Below are positions 16,617-24,981 of a stretch of 30,889 nucleotides of DNA, one piece after another. Below the pieces are notes generated by a model. That model was given only the letters and a program-made list of their open reading frames with translations. It searched no databases and was not told where the DNA came from. The stretch covers positions 1 to 30,889 of the forward strand of contig DATAYF010000127.1 in assembly GCA_036272735.1 (NCBI GenBank). The letters are read 5' to 3'. Every line of letters begins with the position of its first letter. The stretch's first letter is position 1. Source of the stretch: DATAYF01 sp036272735 (lineage in GTDB: Bacteria; Chloroflexota; Ktedonobacteria; Ktedonobacterales; Ktedonobacteraceae). A program made the translations under genes and the position numbers.

Positions 16617-17213
16617 ATGGAACAGTCCTTCTTAGATAGTCAAGTGGAGCAAACCGCAAAGTCTACTGATGTACAGGATCCGGCGTCCACAGGGGAGCTT
16701 CCAAGTTATCAGCCCACACGTTGGGGCATTGTCAATCGTATTCTGGATCGCGTAGATGATATCACGCGTGGCAAAGCCGGATGGTGCCAGCGTTTTTTTA
16801 TATTCGCGTGTGTTGGTGGGGTAGCAGCCCTCGTCAATCTGGCAATCTTCGCGGCCATCATGTATGGCGTGCCGTTATCTACTGCCGAGTGGGTACATAA
16901 TGTTATTGCCTCGGTGCTGGCGGCTGAAATCTCGATTATCGCGAACTTTCTGCTTAACGACTACTTTACGTTTCGCAACCTGGAAGGTCACGCGCGTTCC
17001 TGGGGCGCTCGCTTCCTCCGCTTCAATATCACCTGCGTTGGTGGGGCGCTGCTGACATTCCTGATTGAATTTGGTTTCAGGTTTATCGGGCACATCCCAG
17101 CAATCATTGGGCAGGCGGCCGCGCTGATTATCGTGTTATTCTACAACTTCTCATTTCATCACATCTTTACCTATCGGCAGATAAAAACGGTAACCCACAA
17201 ACTTTCCCAATAA
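16617..17213 (+). CDS. GtrA-family membrane protein
   Basis: A 198-residue inner-membrane protein with about 50 polar N-terminal residues and then four hydrophobic helices, the GtrA layout. Recognisable parts are RFFIFACVGGVAALVNLAIF, the NFLLNDYFTFR stretch that marks the family, and a last helix ending FYNFSFHHIFTYR. GtrA proteins are thought to help move polyprenyl-phosphate-linked sugars across the membrane for surface glycan decoration. That fits the glycosyltransferase pair at 8006-12407 in theme, though the genes are not adjacent. I start at the ATG at 16617, which has GGAG five bases before it; the TTG at 16590 lacks support. Confidence 0.88.
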   Translation: MEQSFLDSQVEQTAKSTDVQDPASTGELPSYQPTRWGIVNRILDRVDDITRGKAGWCQRFFIFACVGGVAALVNLAIFAAIMYGVPLSTAEWVHNVIASVLAAEISIIANFLLNDYFTFRNLEGHARSWGARFLRFNITCVGGALLTFLIEFGFRFIGHIPAIIGQAAALIIVLFYNFSFHHIFTYRQIKTVTHKLSQ

Positions 17214-17225
17214 TGTAAATGTGCG

Positions 17226-17271
17226 CAATGAATGCACGAAAGAACTATACAGGTCTTTCGTGCATTCATTG
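17226..17271. terminator. 18-bp perfect inverted repeat between gtrA-like gene and glgP
   Basis: The arms 17226-17243 and 17254-17271 are exact complements around a 10-nt loop. The repeat lies in the 76-nt gap between two convergent stops. The right arm contains TCTTTC, but there is no U-tract after the stem on either strand. Read as a bidirectional transcript end. Confidence 0.7.
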
Positions 17272-17289
17272 TAGAGATGATACTACTGA

Positions 17290-19845
17290 TCACGCCCAGT
17301 GGATCAAGTTCATTTCGTACTTTTCCGAGAGGTCGGCATGGGTGGGGACGACACGGATGTTGTAGGCAACGGTGCCGCTCTCTGGCGGTTGCAGGTGAGC
17401 GTCGTAGCGGTACGAGCCATCATGCTCGCGCTTGGTATAGCTCATGGGTACGATGTGCTGTCCTTCAACCTGCTCGTCCTGTGTGGTGCCGTAGACAAGT
17501 TCCACGCTGAGATCCTGTGGTTCCAGGTCGTTGATGCGCACCCAGGCACGCACGTCGATACCTTCGCCCAGGCTTAACTGGCCGTCGCGTTGCCCATCGA
17601 CATACAATTCGAGGCTGTGCCAGGCGTTGCGTATCCGCTCTTTCCAGGCCGCCAACCCGCGTATATACTCGTCGCCTTCGTGCTCAAGGCGCTGGTGGTG
17701 TTCGATCTGGGGCACATAATAACTTATCGTGTAGTCCTTCACCATGCGGCGCATACTGAACTCGGGCGTACACGTGCGAATCGCTTCCTTCATGAAGCCA
17801 ATCCAGCGCTGCGGTACGCCATCTGCCCTGCGCTCGAAGAACGTGGGTATAATTTCTTCCTCAAGTAAACGATACAGCGAGATGCTATCCGCCTGCGCTT
17901 GTGTCGCCTGGTCGCGATATTCGCGCTCCTCGCCGATGGCCCAGCCATTCTTCCCGTTGTAGCCTTCGGCCCACCAGCCATCAAGGATACTACAGTTCGG
18001 CTGACCGTTTAACGCCGCTTTTTGGCCACTGGTGCCACTGGCCTCGTAGGGACGAATAGGATTGTTGAGCCATATATCGGTGCCGGAGACGAGGTAGCGA
18101 GCCATGTCGATATCATAGTTTTCTAGAAAGACGACCTTCCCACGGAACTCGTCACTACGCGAAAGCGTATAAATCTGTTCGATCAGGGCTTTGCCTGGCT
18201 CATCGGCCGGATGTGCTTTGCCTGCGAATACGATCTGCACCGGGCGCTGTGGATTATTGAGCAGACAACGCAAGCGATCCATATTGTGAAAAATGAGGGT
18301 CGCGCGTTTATACGTTGCAAAGCGGCGGCCGAAGCCGATAATCAAGGCTTTGGGATCGAGGACGTGCTCGATCTCGGCAATTTGCATAGCGCCCTCGCCC
18401 AGACGGAGATATTGTTGCTGGAGTCGCTGGCGGGCATATGCGACCAGGGCATCTTTGCGTTGTTGGTGGGCGCTCCACAGTTCGGCATCAGGGATGCTGT
18501 CAATATGCTCGTCCCAAAACTCTTGCTGATCGACGTAACGACCCCAATCCTTATCGAGAAAACGCCCGAACAGCGTGTTTATTTCCGGCGCAATCCAGGA
18601 GAACGTGTGCACCCCGTTGGTAATGGAGCCGATGGGAACCTCTTCTACGTCCAGGCCGGGCCAGAGAAATTGCCACATGCGGCGCGAGACCGCACCATGC
18701 AACTTGCTGACACCGTTGTGTTTGCCAGTAAGGTTTAACGCCAGCACGGTCATCCCATACGTCTGTCCTCCGCCATGATCCTCGCGGGCAACCTCCATAA
18801 ACTGATCCCGCTGCAGTCCAAGTTGCCCCCAATAGTTGCCGAAGTACTTATCAACCAGGTCGTAATTGAAGGTATCATTCCCGGCCGGGACCGGCGTGTG
18901 CGTTGTAAAGAGCGAATTGGCGGCGACGATCTCGCGCGCTTCGTTGAAGGTCATGCCCTTGGCGACCAGTTCGCGACACCGTTCCAGGCTCAAGAAGGCC
19001 GCGTGCCCCTCGTTGAGATGCCAGGCCGAAGGATTGATGCCCAGGGCACGCAAGGCGCGCACACCGCCGATCCCCAGAACGATCTCCTGGGCGACACGCA
19101 TCTCGTGATCACCCGCGTAGAGCCGGGCTGATAGCTCACGGTCGGCGGGTGCGTTTGGTGCGACGTCTGTATCCATAAGGTAGAGTGGTACGCGGCCAAC
19201 GAGCAGCTTCCAGACCTTGGCGTAGAGGCGGCGACCGGGTAGATCGACATTGATCACGACCTCGTTGCCATCTGGTCCAATAGCGGGAACGGCGGGTACT
19301 TCGGAGAAGTGCAGTTTGTCGTAGGAGGCTTCCTGCTTCCCTTCGCGGTTCACTCGCTGGCGGAAATAACCTTGAGGGTAGAGGAAACCGATGCCGACGA
19401 GCGGAAGACCAAGGTCGCTTGCTTCTTTACAATGGTCACCAGCCAGAATACCCAGGCCACCCGAGTAGATAGGCAGCGATTCGTGCAGGCCAAACTCTGC
19501 TGAGAAGTACGCGATGGTTTTCGTCGCGAATTCGGGGTAGTTTTGGGAGAACCAGGTTTCATCGTGACGAGGATGGATATAGTGGTCGAAGTCGCTGATG
19601 ATGCTATCGTACTGTTGCAGATATTCGGGATCTTCTGCTGCGCCTTCGAGATGCTGTGGTGCAACACGGCTCAGAAAATAGACCGGGTTGTGCCTGGCCT
19701 CTTCCCAAAGGTCTGGGTCGAGAACACTATAGAGGGCACGTGCTTCAGGATGCCAGCTCCACCAGAGATTGTAGGCCAGTTCATACAGCCTGTTGATGCG
19801 GGCTGGCATAGTAGGAAAGACGGTGATGCGACCGTAAACTTTCAC
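17290..19845 (-). CDS. glgP: Alpha-glucan (glycogen) phosphorylase
   Basis: Releases glucose 1-phosphate from glycogen or maltodextrin with inorganic phosphate. It is a cytosolic GT35 enzyme using PLP as an acid-base aid. The 851 residues belong to the branch with an N-terminal DUF3417 domain (MPARINRLYELAYNLWWSWHPEARALY segment, about 13-40). The catalytic part includes HLNEGHAAF, FGRRFATYKRA, VFAGKAHPADEPGK and NPIRPYEASGTSGQKA; Lys609 of SGTSGQK is the expected PLP lysine. The start is GTG at 19845, with AGGAAG about nine bases upstream. No glgA, glgB or glgC lies nearby. It ends 18 nt from the strong hairpin at 17226-17271. Confidence 0.93.
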   Translation of the reverse strand: MKVYGRITVFPTMPARINRLYELAYNLWWSWHPEARALYSVLDPDLWEEARHNPVYFLSRVAPQHLEGAAEDPEYLQQYDSIISDFDHYIHPRHDETWFSQNYPEFATKTIAYFSAEFGLHESLPIYSGGLGILAGDHCKEASDLGLPLVGIGFLYPQGYFRQRVNREGKQEASYDKLHFSEVPAVPAIGPDGNEVVINVDLPGRRLYAKVWKLLVGRVPLYLMDTDVAPNAPADRELSARLYAGDHEMRVAQEIVLGIGGVRALRALGINPSAWHLNEGHAAFLSLERCRELVAKGMTFNEAREIVAANSLFTTHTPVPAGNDTFNYDLVDKYFGNYWGQLGLQRDQFMEVAREDHGGGQTYGMTVLALNLTGKHNGVSKLHGAVSRRMWQFLWPGLDVEEVPIGSITNGVHTFSWIAPEINTLFGRFLDKDWGRYVDQQEFWDEHIDSIPDAELWSAHQQRKDALVAYARQRLQQQYLRLGEGAMQIAEIEHVLDPKALIIGFGRRFATYKRATLIFHNMDRLRCLLNNPQRPVQIVFAGKAHPADEPGKALIEQIYTLSRSDEFRGKVVFLENYDIDMARYLVSGTDIWLNNPIRPYEASGTSGQKAALNGQPNCSILDGWWAEGYNGKNGWAIGEEREYRDQATQAQADSISLYRLLEEEIIPTFFERRADGVPQRWIGFMKEAIRTCTPEFSMRRMVKDYTISYYVPQIEHHQRLEHEGDEYIRGLAAWKERIRNAWHSLELYVDGQRDGQLSLGEGIDVRAWVRINDLEPQDLSVELVYGTTQDEQVEGQHIVPMSYTKREHDGSYRYDAHLQPPESGTVAYNIRVVPTHADLSEKYEMNLIHWA

Positions 19846-19907
19846 GGCGTTTGGCTTCCTTTCTGCTCGTAGGTGCTCATTGCTCTGCTTATAGTATACT
19901 CTGTATT

Positions 19908-19956
19908 CTGAATAACAACGACGCTGCCGCGTCTAGCCTTTGGCTCAGTTATTCAG
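19908..19956. repeat. Inverted repeat upstream of glgP
   Basis: CTGAATAAC (19908-19916) and GTTATTCAG (19948-19956) are complementary. Between them GACGC/GCGTC forms an inner hairpin. It sits between the response regulator stop and glgP on the same strand, so it could end the regulator transcript. The left arm overlaps possible glgP promoter sequence. Confidence 0.4.
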
Positions 19957-20016
19957 CAAGGTAGTATATTCGGTGGCTGAAAACGGATGCAATGTAGCTA
20001 AAAAGATGGCTGTCGT

Positions 20017-20706
20017 CTAACTTTCGCCAATTTTAATCCAGCCGTGGCGCAGTGCATGGACGACAGCGGCGGTGCGATCACTCACCGACAATTTTTTGAG
20101 GATGGAGGTAATATGATTTTTTACCGTCTGGTCGCTAATCTTGAGCGATTTCGCAATTTCCTTGTTGCTATTGCCTCGCGCAATGTAATCGAGGATCTCA
20201 ACTTCACGGCTGGAGAGGGGAGAATAGCTCTCCTTGGGTTCGCTGTCTTCCTCTTCCACGGTCATCTCACGGAATGACTTGAGCACACGATTGGCAATCT
20301 GCGGTTTAGACAATACGTCGTCGTTGATCAGATATTCGCCTCGACTGACTTTGCGGACCGCGTCCATTAATTCTTCGGGTGTCAGATTGCGATTGCAGTA
20401 CGCGGCAGCACCTACCTTAATTGATTGAAATAAGCGTTCTTCGTCTTCGGAAGGTGTGAGAATAATAACCGCCATACGTGGTGCCAGGTGGCGAGCCTGG
20501 CGCGCAATTTCAAGTGGGTCGGAGGAAGTAAGCCCGGCGTCAATCAAGGCCACGTCCGGGTTCTCGGTGCGCGCGAGTTCAAGAACATCGATGATGCTGG
20601 TCGACTCACCAATAATGACGCAATCACTCATGTGCTCTAGCGTTGCGTGGATTCCTGCGCGGAATAGAGGTTGTTCATCGATAATGACGACACGTATCTT
20701 TTCCAT
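20017..20706 (-). CDS. NarL/FixJ-family response regulator (receiver plus LuxR HTH)
   Basis: A 229-residue transcription regulator. The receiver domain (about 4-120) keeps the acidic pair Asp10-Glu11, the phospho-acceptor Asp56 (VALIDAG) and Thr84. The otherwise near-invariant lysine is Arg106 in AAYCNRN, where relatives read GYLLKD. A linker rich in Glu (about 145-160) leads to the LuxR-type helix-turn-helix (about 162-225) with LSSREVEILDYIARGNSNKEIA and VKNHITSILKKL. No histidine kinase is adjacent, so it is an orphan. AAGGG precedes the ATG by seven bases. The promoter at 20859-20887 gives a leader of about 145 nt. Confidence 0.9.
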   Translation of the reverse strand: MEKIRVVIIDEQPLFRAGIHATLEHMSDCVIIGESTSIIDVLELARTENPDVALIDAGLTSSDPLEIARQARHLAPRMAVIILTPSEDEERLFQSIKVGAAAYCNRNLTPEELMDAVRKVSRGEYLINDDVLSKPQIANRVLKSFREMTVEEEDSEPKESYSPLSSREVEILDYIARGNSNKEIAKSLKISDQTVKNHITSILKKLSVSDRTAAVVHALRHGWIKIGES

Positions 20707-20806
20707 GTTAACCCTTCAGCAAAAGGTAGACAAACGGCATGAACAATCTGCGAAGCCGCCTGCACCCTCTGGTCGTGTTCGTTAAAATAGTTGTGTAACG
20801 AATAGA

Positions 20807-20824
20807 CCCTCATAGAGATGAGGG
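20807..20824. promoter_or_regulatory. Palindrome in the response regulator leader
   Basis: CCCTCAT-AGAG-ATGAGGG is a perfect 7-bp stem with a 4-nt loop, 28 nt downstream of the predicted transcription start. It could be an operator or an mRNA hairpin. Confidence 0.4.
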
Positions 20825-20858
20825 CATATGTTCACATCAGCTTTTTCGTTGTCGCACT

Positions 20859-20887
20859 ATTATACACACTGATAACATTTTAGTCTA
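20859..20887 (-). promoter_or_regulatory. Promoter of the response regulator
   Basis: On the minus strand TAGACT (plus-strand 20882-20887), a 17-nt spacer and a perfect TATAAT (20859-20864). Confidence 0.6.
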
Positions 20888-21059
20888 TGAGCTTAGAAGC
20901 GGTTTTGATGGACGTTTATATGTTATCATGTCCCATTATTCCTAACGATTTTTCTTTTTGTTTCCAGTTGTGCTAGTACTTTTGGGCGGTCCGTCACATC
21001 ACGCTGCCTCTATTGTTGGGTATTGCCTGTTCGATATCTCCCCCAATACTTGCTCGTAT

Positions 21060-21098
21060 AAAAAGGCCGACCAGACGTTTTTTTCGTGTCTGATCGGC
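21060..21098 (-). terminator. Intrinsic terminator of the MglA-like gene
   Basis: On the minus strand GCCGATCAGAC pairs with GTCTGGTCGGC (one G-U pair) around an 11-nt loop, and CTTTTT follows. The G-U pair becomes a C-A mismatch on the plus strand, which fixes the working direction as minus. It lies 45 nt past the gene stop. Confidence 0.9.
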
Positions 21099-21142
21099 TT
21101 TCTGCTTTTGAGTTTGTATGGCGCTGCATAATCTCTCTCTTC

Positions 21143-21727
21143 TTAAATGCGCTCCAGGCGTCGTAGCGTTGAGTTAATACCCACGCGCAGTGCTTCTATC
21201 ACCCCTGTGCCGGTAACGGCGACGCCCTCAAAGCTTGGGACATGATACGAATTCAGATATTTTTCTAAGACCGAGGTGGGCAGCACGTCCTGTAGATCGC
21301 GCTTGTTCCATTGCATGACCAGCGGGAAATCTGCCACATCTTTATTCATGCGCCGCAACTGCTCTTGCAACTCATTCCAGCATTCGATATTTTCCTGGAG
21401 TTTGCTTGCTTGCGAATCCGCCACAAAAATAACGCAGTCGGCTCCTTTGAGCACAGAAATACGCGTTTGCTGGTACAGAATCTGGCCGGGAACGGTGTAA
21501 AGTTGAAAGCGAATCGTGAATCCATGAACCTTCCCTAGTTCAAGTGGCAGCAGGTCGAAATAAAGCGTACGCTCGGTCTCCGTGTCGATAGAAACCATTT
21601 CGCCAACGTCGTGTGGGTTGACTGCCTGATGAATATAATGAAGATTGGTCGTCTTACCACAGAGACCGATGCCATAATAGACGATCTTACAATTGATCTC
21701 TCTTTTTGCCATATTGATGAGGGACAT
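21143..21727 (-). CDS. MglA-like small Ras-superfamily GTPase
   Basis: A cytosolic GTP-dependent switch protein of 194 residues. The G1 loop GIGLCGKT is at 19-26 and NLHYIH follows as in MglA proteins. The family hallmark is TERTLYFDLLPLELG (51-65), followed by TVPGQ (78-82) in place of the Ras DxxG motif, and the guanine-specificity motif NKRD at 141-144. In Myxococcus, MglA with its GAP MglB sets cell polarity. No MglB/roadblock protein is visible nearby, so the partner here is unknown. GGAG stands 11 bases before the ATG at 21727; a later ATG at 21712 is possible. It has its own promoter and terminator and is divergent from gatB. Confidence 0.9.
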   Translation of the reverse strand: MSLINMAKREINCKIVYYGIGLCGKTTNLHYIHQAVNPHDVGEMVSIDTETERTLYFDLLPLELGKVHGFTIRFQLYTVPGQILYQQTRISVLKGADCVIFVADSQASKLQENIECWNELQEQLRRMNKDVADFPLVMQWNKRDLQDVLPTSVLEKYLNSYHVPSFEGVAVTGTGVIEALRVGINSTLRRLERI

Positions 21728-21838
21728 ATTTTATCGTTCTCCTGCCCGCTTGCTTTGACGTGCCGCTTTCTGCACGTTTACAATTTGCCAAGTGAAGTAT
21801 CTCTTTTGAAGTAACTTTTACGCTACTTTTTCGGGGAC

Positions 21839-21867
21839 AGTATACTCCATTTTCATCAAATTGCCAA
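21839..21867 (-). promoter_or_regulatory. Promoter of the MglA-like gene
   Basis: On the minus strand TTGGCA (plus-strand 21862-21867), a 17-nt spacer and TATACT (21839-21844). The leader is about 105 nt. Confidence 0.75.
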
Positions 21868-21925
21868 CGTGTCGGATCCCGGTGCGCCAAATTGTTGTGT
21901 TCCCGCCACTCTACCACTGTTTTGA

Positions 21926-21954
21926 TTGACGAATGACGCAGAAAAGACTAGACT
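21926..21954 (+). promoter_or_regulatory. Promoter of gatB
   Basis: TTGACG (21926-21931), a 17-nt spacer and TAGACT (21949-21954). It is divergent from the MglA-like promoter, with about 60 nt between the two -35 boxes. Confidence 0.65.
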
Positions 21955-22017
21955 AATGTGAAATGCTGCTAGCAAAATCCAACCCTTTTTAATTGCAGAG
22001 ATAGGTGAATCCGAAAT

Positions 22018-23505
22018 ATGACAACAACAGCATATACGCCAGTCGACACCGCGTACGAGGTGGTGATTGGCCTCGAAGTTCATTCGCAACTTCTTACAAA
22101 GAGCAAGATGTTTTGCTCGTGCAGTACAGGCTATGCGAATGCCGCGCCCAATACCCACGTCTGCCCCGTCTGCATGGGCATGCCGGGCGTGATGCCTGTC
22201 ATCAACCAGATGGCCGTGCAATACACGGTCATGACCGCCCTGGCGCTTAATTGTGCCATTCCCGAATACTCAAAGTTTGACCGCAAGAATTATCCCTATC
22301 CCGACCTTATGAAGGGGTATCAAATTTCACAATACGACATCCCTTTGAGCAGTAACGGCTATCTCACTATTGATATAAACGGACAAGAGCGCCGGATTGG
22401 TATCACTCGCGTCCACCTTGAGGAAGATACGGCGCGTCTCCAGCACCGCGCGGGCTACAGTTTGATCGATGTGAACCGTGCAGGCACGCCGTTGATGGAG
22501 ATTGTGAGCGAGCCGGATATGCGCACACCCGAAGAGGCCAGGCTGTATATGCAGAAATTGCGAGAGATCCTGGTATACCTTGGCGTCTCCTCCGGGCGCA
22601 TGGAAGAGGGGAGCTTGCGTTGCGATGCCAATATCTCGGTACGCCCGCGTGGACAGCAGGAATTGGGTGTCAAGGCCGAAGTTAAAAATATGAATAGCTT
22701 TCGTGCTGTGGAGCGTGCTTTAGAATATGAGGCAAAGCGGCAGATTGAGCTTGTGCGTAATGGCGGGAAGGTTATTCAAGAGACGCGTGGTTGGGTCGAG
22801 CATCGTGGTGTTACGGTTTCGCAACGCAGTAAGGAGCAGGCGCACGACTATCGCTACTTCCCAGAACCTGATCTGCCACCACTCGTCATCAATCGTTCAT
22901 GGGTAGAGGATATTCAGGCCAACTTGCCAGAGCTACCCGGTGCTCGTCGTGTGCGCTACATGCACGATTTCGGCCTATCCGAGCAGGACGCAAACGTCCT
23001 GACCGAGGATAAAGCTCTGGGTGACTACTTCGAGCAGGTGATGGCGGTGGTGCACACCAGTGATCGTAAGGCGCGTGCGAAGCTTGCCAGTAACTGGCTA
23101 TTGGGCGAAGTGGTGCGCCTGCTCAACGCCAGGTCGTTATCAGCGCAAGATTGCCCACTGGCTCCGGCGGCGCTTGCGAACTTGCTGGATCTGCTCGAAA
23201 AGGAGCGTATCACCGGCAGCCAGGCCAAAGAAATTCTCGCCGAGTCCTTTGAGAGCGGTGAGATGCCTGCACAGATCGTCGAGAAGAAGGGTATCAAACC
23301 CCCGATCAGTGATACGGCGACGCTTGAGCGCATTATTGATGAGGTGATTGCAAAAAACGCGAAAGTAGTGAGCGACTATCAGGGTGGGAAGATGAATGCT
23401 TTGCAGGCGCTCGTGGGTCAGGTAATGAAGCAGACTCGCGGCCAGGCAAAGGCTCCTGCTGTGCTTGCGGTTCTCAAGCAAAAATTAGGTGAGCCCCAGG
23501 CATAG
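22018..23505 (+). CDS. gatB: Asp-tRNA(Asn)/Glu-tRNA(Gln) amidotransferase subunit B
   Basis: With GatA and GatC it converts misacylated Glu-tRNA(Gln) or Asp-tRNA(Asn) to the amide form; GatB phosphorylates the acyl group and binds the tRNA. The 495 residues begin with the catalytic cradle VIGLEVHSQL. The zinc cluster is the CxC of MFCSCST plus CPVCMG. KFDRKNYPYPDLMKGYQISQ is the family signature. The tail (about residue 320 on) is the helical and YqeY-like tRNA-binding domain ending LVGQVMKQTRG. AGGTGA lies nine bases before the ATG. gatA and gatC are not in the window, so the operon is split. Their presence implies indirect amide-tRNA synthesis in this organism. Confidence 0.96.
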   Translation: MTTTAYTPVDTAYEVVIGLEVHSQLLTKSKMFCSCSTGYANAAPNTHVCPVCMGMPGVMPVINQMAVQYTVMTALALNCAIPEYSKFDRKNYPYPDLMKGYQISQYDIPLSSNGYLTIDINGQERRIGITRVHLEEDTARLQHRAGYSLIDVNRAGTPLMEIVSEPDMRTPEEARLYMQKLREILVYLGVSSGRMEEGSLRCDANISVRPRGQQELGVKAEVKNMNSFRAVERALEYEAKRQIELVRNGGKVIQETRGWVEHRGVTVSQRSKEQAHDYRYFPEPDLPPLVINRSWVEDIQANLPELPGARRVRYMHDFGLSEQDANVLTEDKALGDYFEQVMAVVHTSDRKARAKLASNWLLGEVVRLLNARSLSAQDCPLAPAALANLLDLLEKERITGSQAKEILAESFESGEMPAQIVEKKGIKPPISDTATLERIIDEVIAKNAKVVSDYQGGKMNALQALVGQVMKQTRGQAKAPAVLAVLKQKLGEPQA

Positions 23506-23624
23506 TCGGCTGGAGCGTTTATAATGATTGTCAGGTGATAGTTGGAGTGCCCAGGTCCAGGGAAACTGTGATAGGTGAGGGCACCCCACACGTTCTTTCT
23601 ACGTTATATTGATGAGGTAATGTC

Positions 23625-24884
23625 ATGCACGACGATGTGAAGACGTTTAACCCGTATCAAATGGCGGTACAGCAATTTGAATTGGCCGCTGAAAAGCTGC
23701 ATCTTTCCGAAGATATGCGCGAGATTTTGCGCCAACCCAAGCGCGAATTGATTGTCAACTTCCCCGTGCGCCTGGACAATGGACGCATCAAGACCTTTAC
23801 CGGCTATCGTGTCCAACACAACGTGAATTGTGGCCCCGCCAAGGGTGGCATACGCTACAGTCCTGACGTAACGCTCGATGAGGTCAAGGCGCTGGCTATG
23901 TGGATGACGTGGAAGTGTGCGGTGGTCGGTATTCCCTACGGAGGCGCAAAAGGCGGCGTCATTTGTGACCCGAAGCGCATGGCCCCGGGTGAACTGGAAC
24001 GCATGACGCGCCGCTATACCACCGAGCTTTCTATTCTCGTTGGTCCATATAGCGATATCCCCGCCCCCGATGTGAACACTAATTCTCAGGTTATGGCCTG
24101 GATTATGGACACCTATTCTATGCACGAAGGCTATTCTATTCCCGCTGTGGTCACGGGGAAACCGCTATCCATTGGTGGCAGTGAAGGACGCAACGAGGCC
24201 ACAGCCACTGGCGTGCTTTTTACCACCAGGCGTGCTGCGCAACGTATCGAAATGCCGCTCAAAGGGGCGCGCGTGAGCATTCAGGGGTATGGCAATGCTG
24301 GGAGTATTGCCGCGCGCCTGTTTCATCACGCGGGCTGTAAAATCGTTGCGATTAGCGACTCGCACGGGGGCGTGTATAGCGAGGCGGGCCTTGATCCTAC
24401 CGCTGTGCTGCGTTATAAGCAAGAACAAGGCTCGGTGGCCGATTTCCCTCATGCTCAGAAAATGGCGGCCCTGCAAGTACTAGAGGTGCCGTGCGATATC
24501 CTCGTCCCCGCTGCTACCGAGGGCGTGATTACCTCGGAGAACGCCGAGCGTGTGCAGGCGCGCATCGTTGCTGAGGCGGCCAATGGGCCCACCACGCCAG
24601 CGGCTGACCTTATCCTCAGCGCCAAAAATTGCCTGGTCATTCCTGATATTCTCGCTAACGCTGGTGGCGTGACTGTGAGCTACTTCGAATGGGTGCAAGA
24701 CCTGCAAAGCTTCTTTTGGGGCGTTGAGGAGATTACGCAGAAGCTCGAAGTCATCATGAACAAGGCATTTGACGCGGTGGCGAATATCGCGGAACGTTCT
24801 GACTGCGACATGCGCCTGGCTGCAAATATGCTAGCCATCGCGCGCGTTGCCGAAGCCACACAAATGCGCGGCATTTATCCGTAA
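23625..24884 (+). CDS. gdhA: Glutamate dehydrogenase (hexameric class)
   Basis: Interconverts glutamate with 2-oxoglutarate and ammonia using NAD(P). The 419 residues match the short hexameric class (RocG/GudB-like). Substrate and catalytic lysines are Lys73 (PAKGG), Lys97 (MTWKC) and Lys109 (GGAKGG), and PAPDVNTN is the dimer/active-site segment. The Rossmann domain has QGYGNAG at about 224-230. The C-terminal segment NAGGVTVSYFEWVQ is typical. GAGG lies eight bases before the ATG. It follows gatB by about 120 nt; a TATAAT at about 23517-23522 has no good -35, so both a separate promoter and readthrough from gatB are possible. It ends at a strong palindrome. Confidence 0.95.
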   Translation: MHDDVKTFNPYQMAVQQFELAAEKLHLSEDMREILRQPKRELIVNFPVRLDNGRIKTFTGYRVQHNVNCGPAKGGIRYSPDVTLDEVKALAMWMTWKCAVVGIPYGGAKGGVICDPKRMAPGELERMTRRYTTELSILVGPYSDIPAPDVNTNSQVMAWIMDTYSMHEGYSIPAVVTGKPLSIGGSEGRNEATATGVLFTTRRAAQRIEMPLKGARVSIQGYGNAGSIAARLFHHAGCKIVAISDSHGGVYSEAGLDPTAVLRYKQEQGSVADFPHAQKMAALQVLEVPCDILVPAATEGVITSENAERVQARIVAEAANGPTTPAADLILSAKNCLVIPDILANAGGVTVSYFEWVQDLQSFFWGVEEITQKLEVIMNKAFDAVANIAERSDCDMRLAANMLAIARVAEATQMRGIYP

Positions 24885-24889
24885 GGGAG

Positions 24890-24946
24890 GTTGATGTGAA
24901 GATGCGGATGGCGATCTGTGGCGGCCATCCGCATCTTCACATCAAC
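24890..24946. terminator. 22-bp perfect inverted repeat after glutamate dehydrogenase
   Basis: The arms 24890-24911 and 24925-24946 are exact complements around a 13-nt loop, and one more C-G pair can form inside. It begins five bases after the gdh stop and lies before the convergent acidic-protein stop. No U-tract follows on either strand. Likely bidirectional transcript end. Confidence 0.72.
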
Positions 24947-24981
24947 AGAGAACGCTAGAAAAAAAGTGTCCGTGGCGCTGG

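Larger units (their letters stand above)
20707..21142. other. 436-nt regulatory gap upstream of the response regulator
   Basis: No gene seen. It holds the regulator promoter (20859-20887), a 7-bp hairpin in the leader (20807-20824) and the terminator of the MglA-like gene (21060-21098). The long leader is the only hint of post-transcriptional control. Confidence 0.6.

Noticed and set aside
18211..18738. 175-codon open frame antisense to glgP
   Set aside because: Entirely inside the glgP coding region and unlike any protein I know.
23506..23624. Separate promoter for glutamate dehydrogenase with TATAAT near 23517
   Set aside because: The -10 is perfect but no -35 can be placed; left as a remark in the gene entry.
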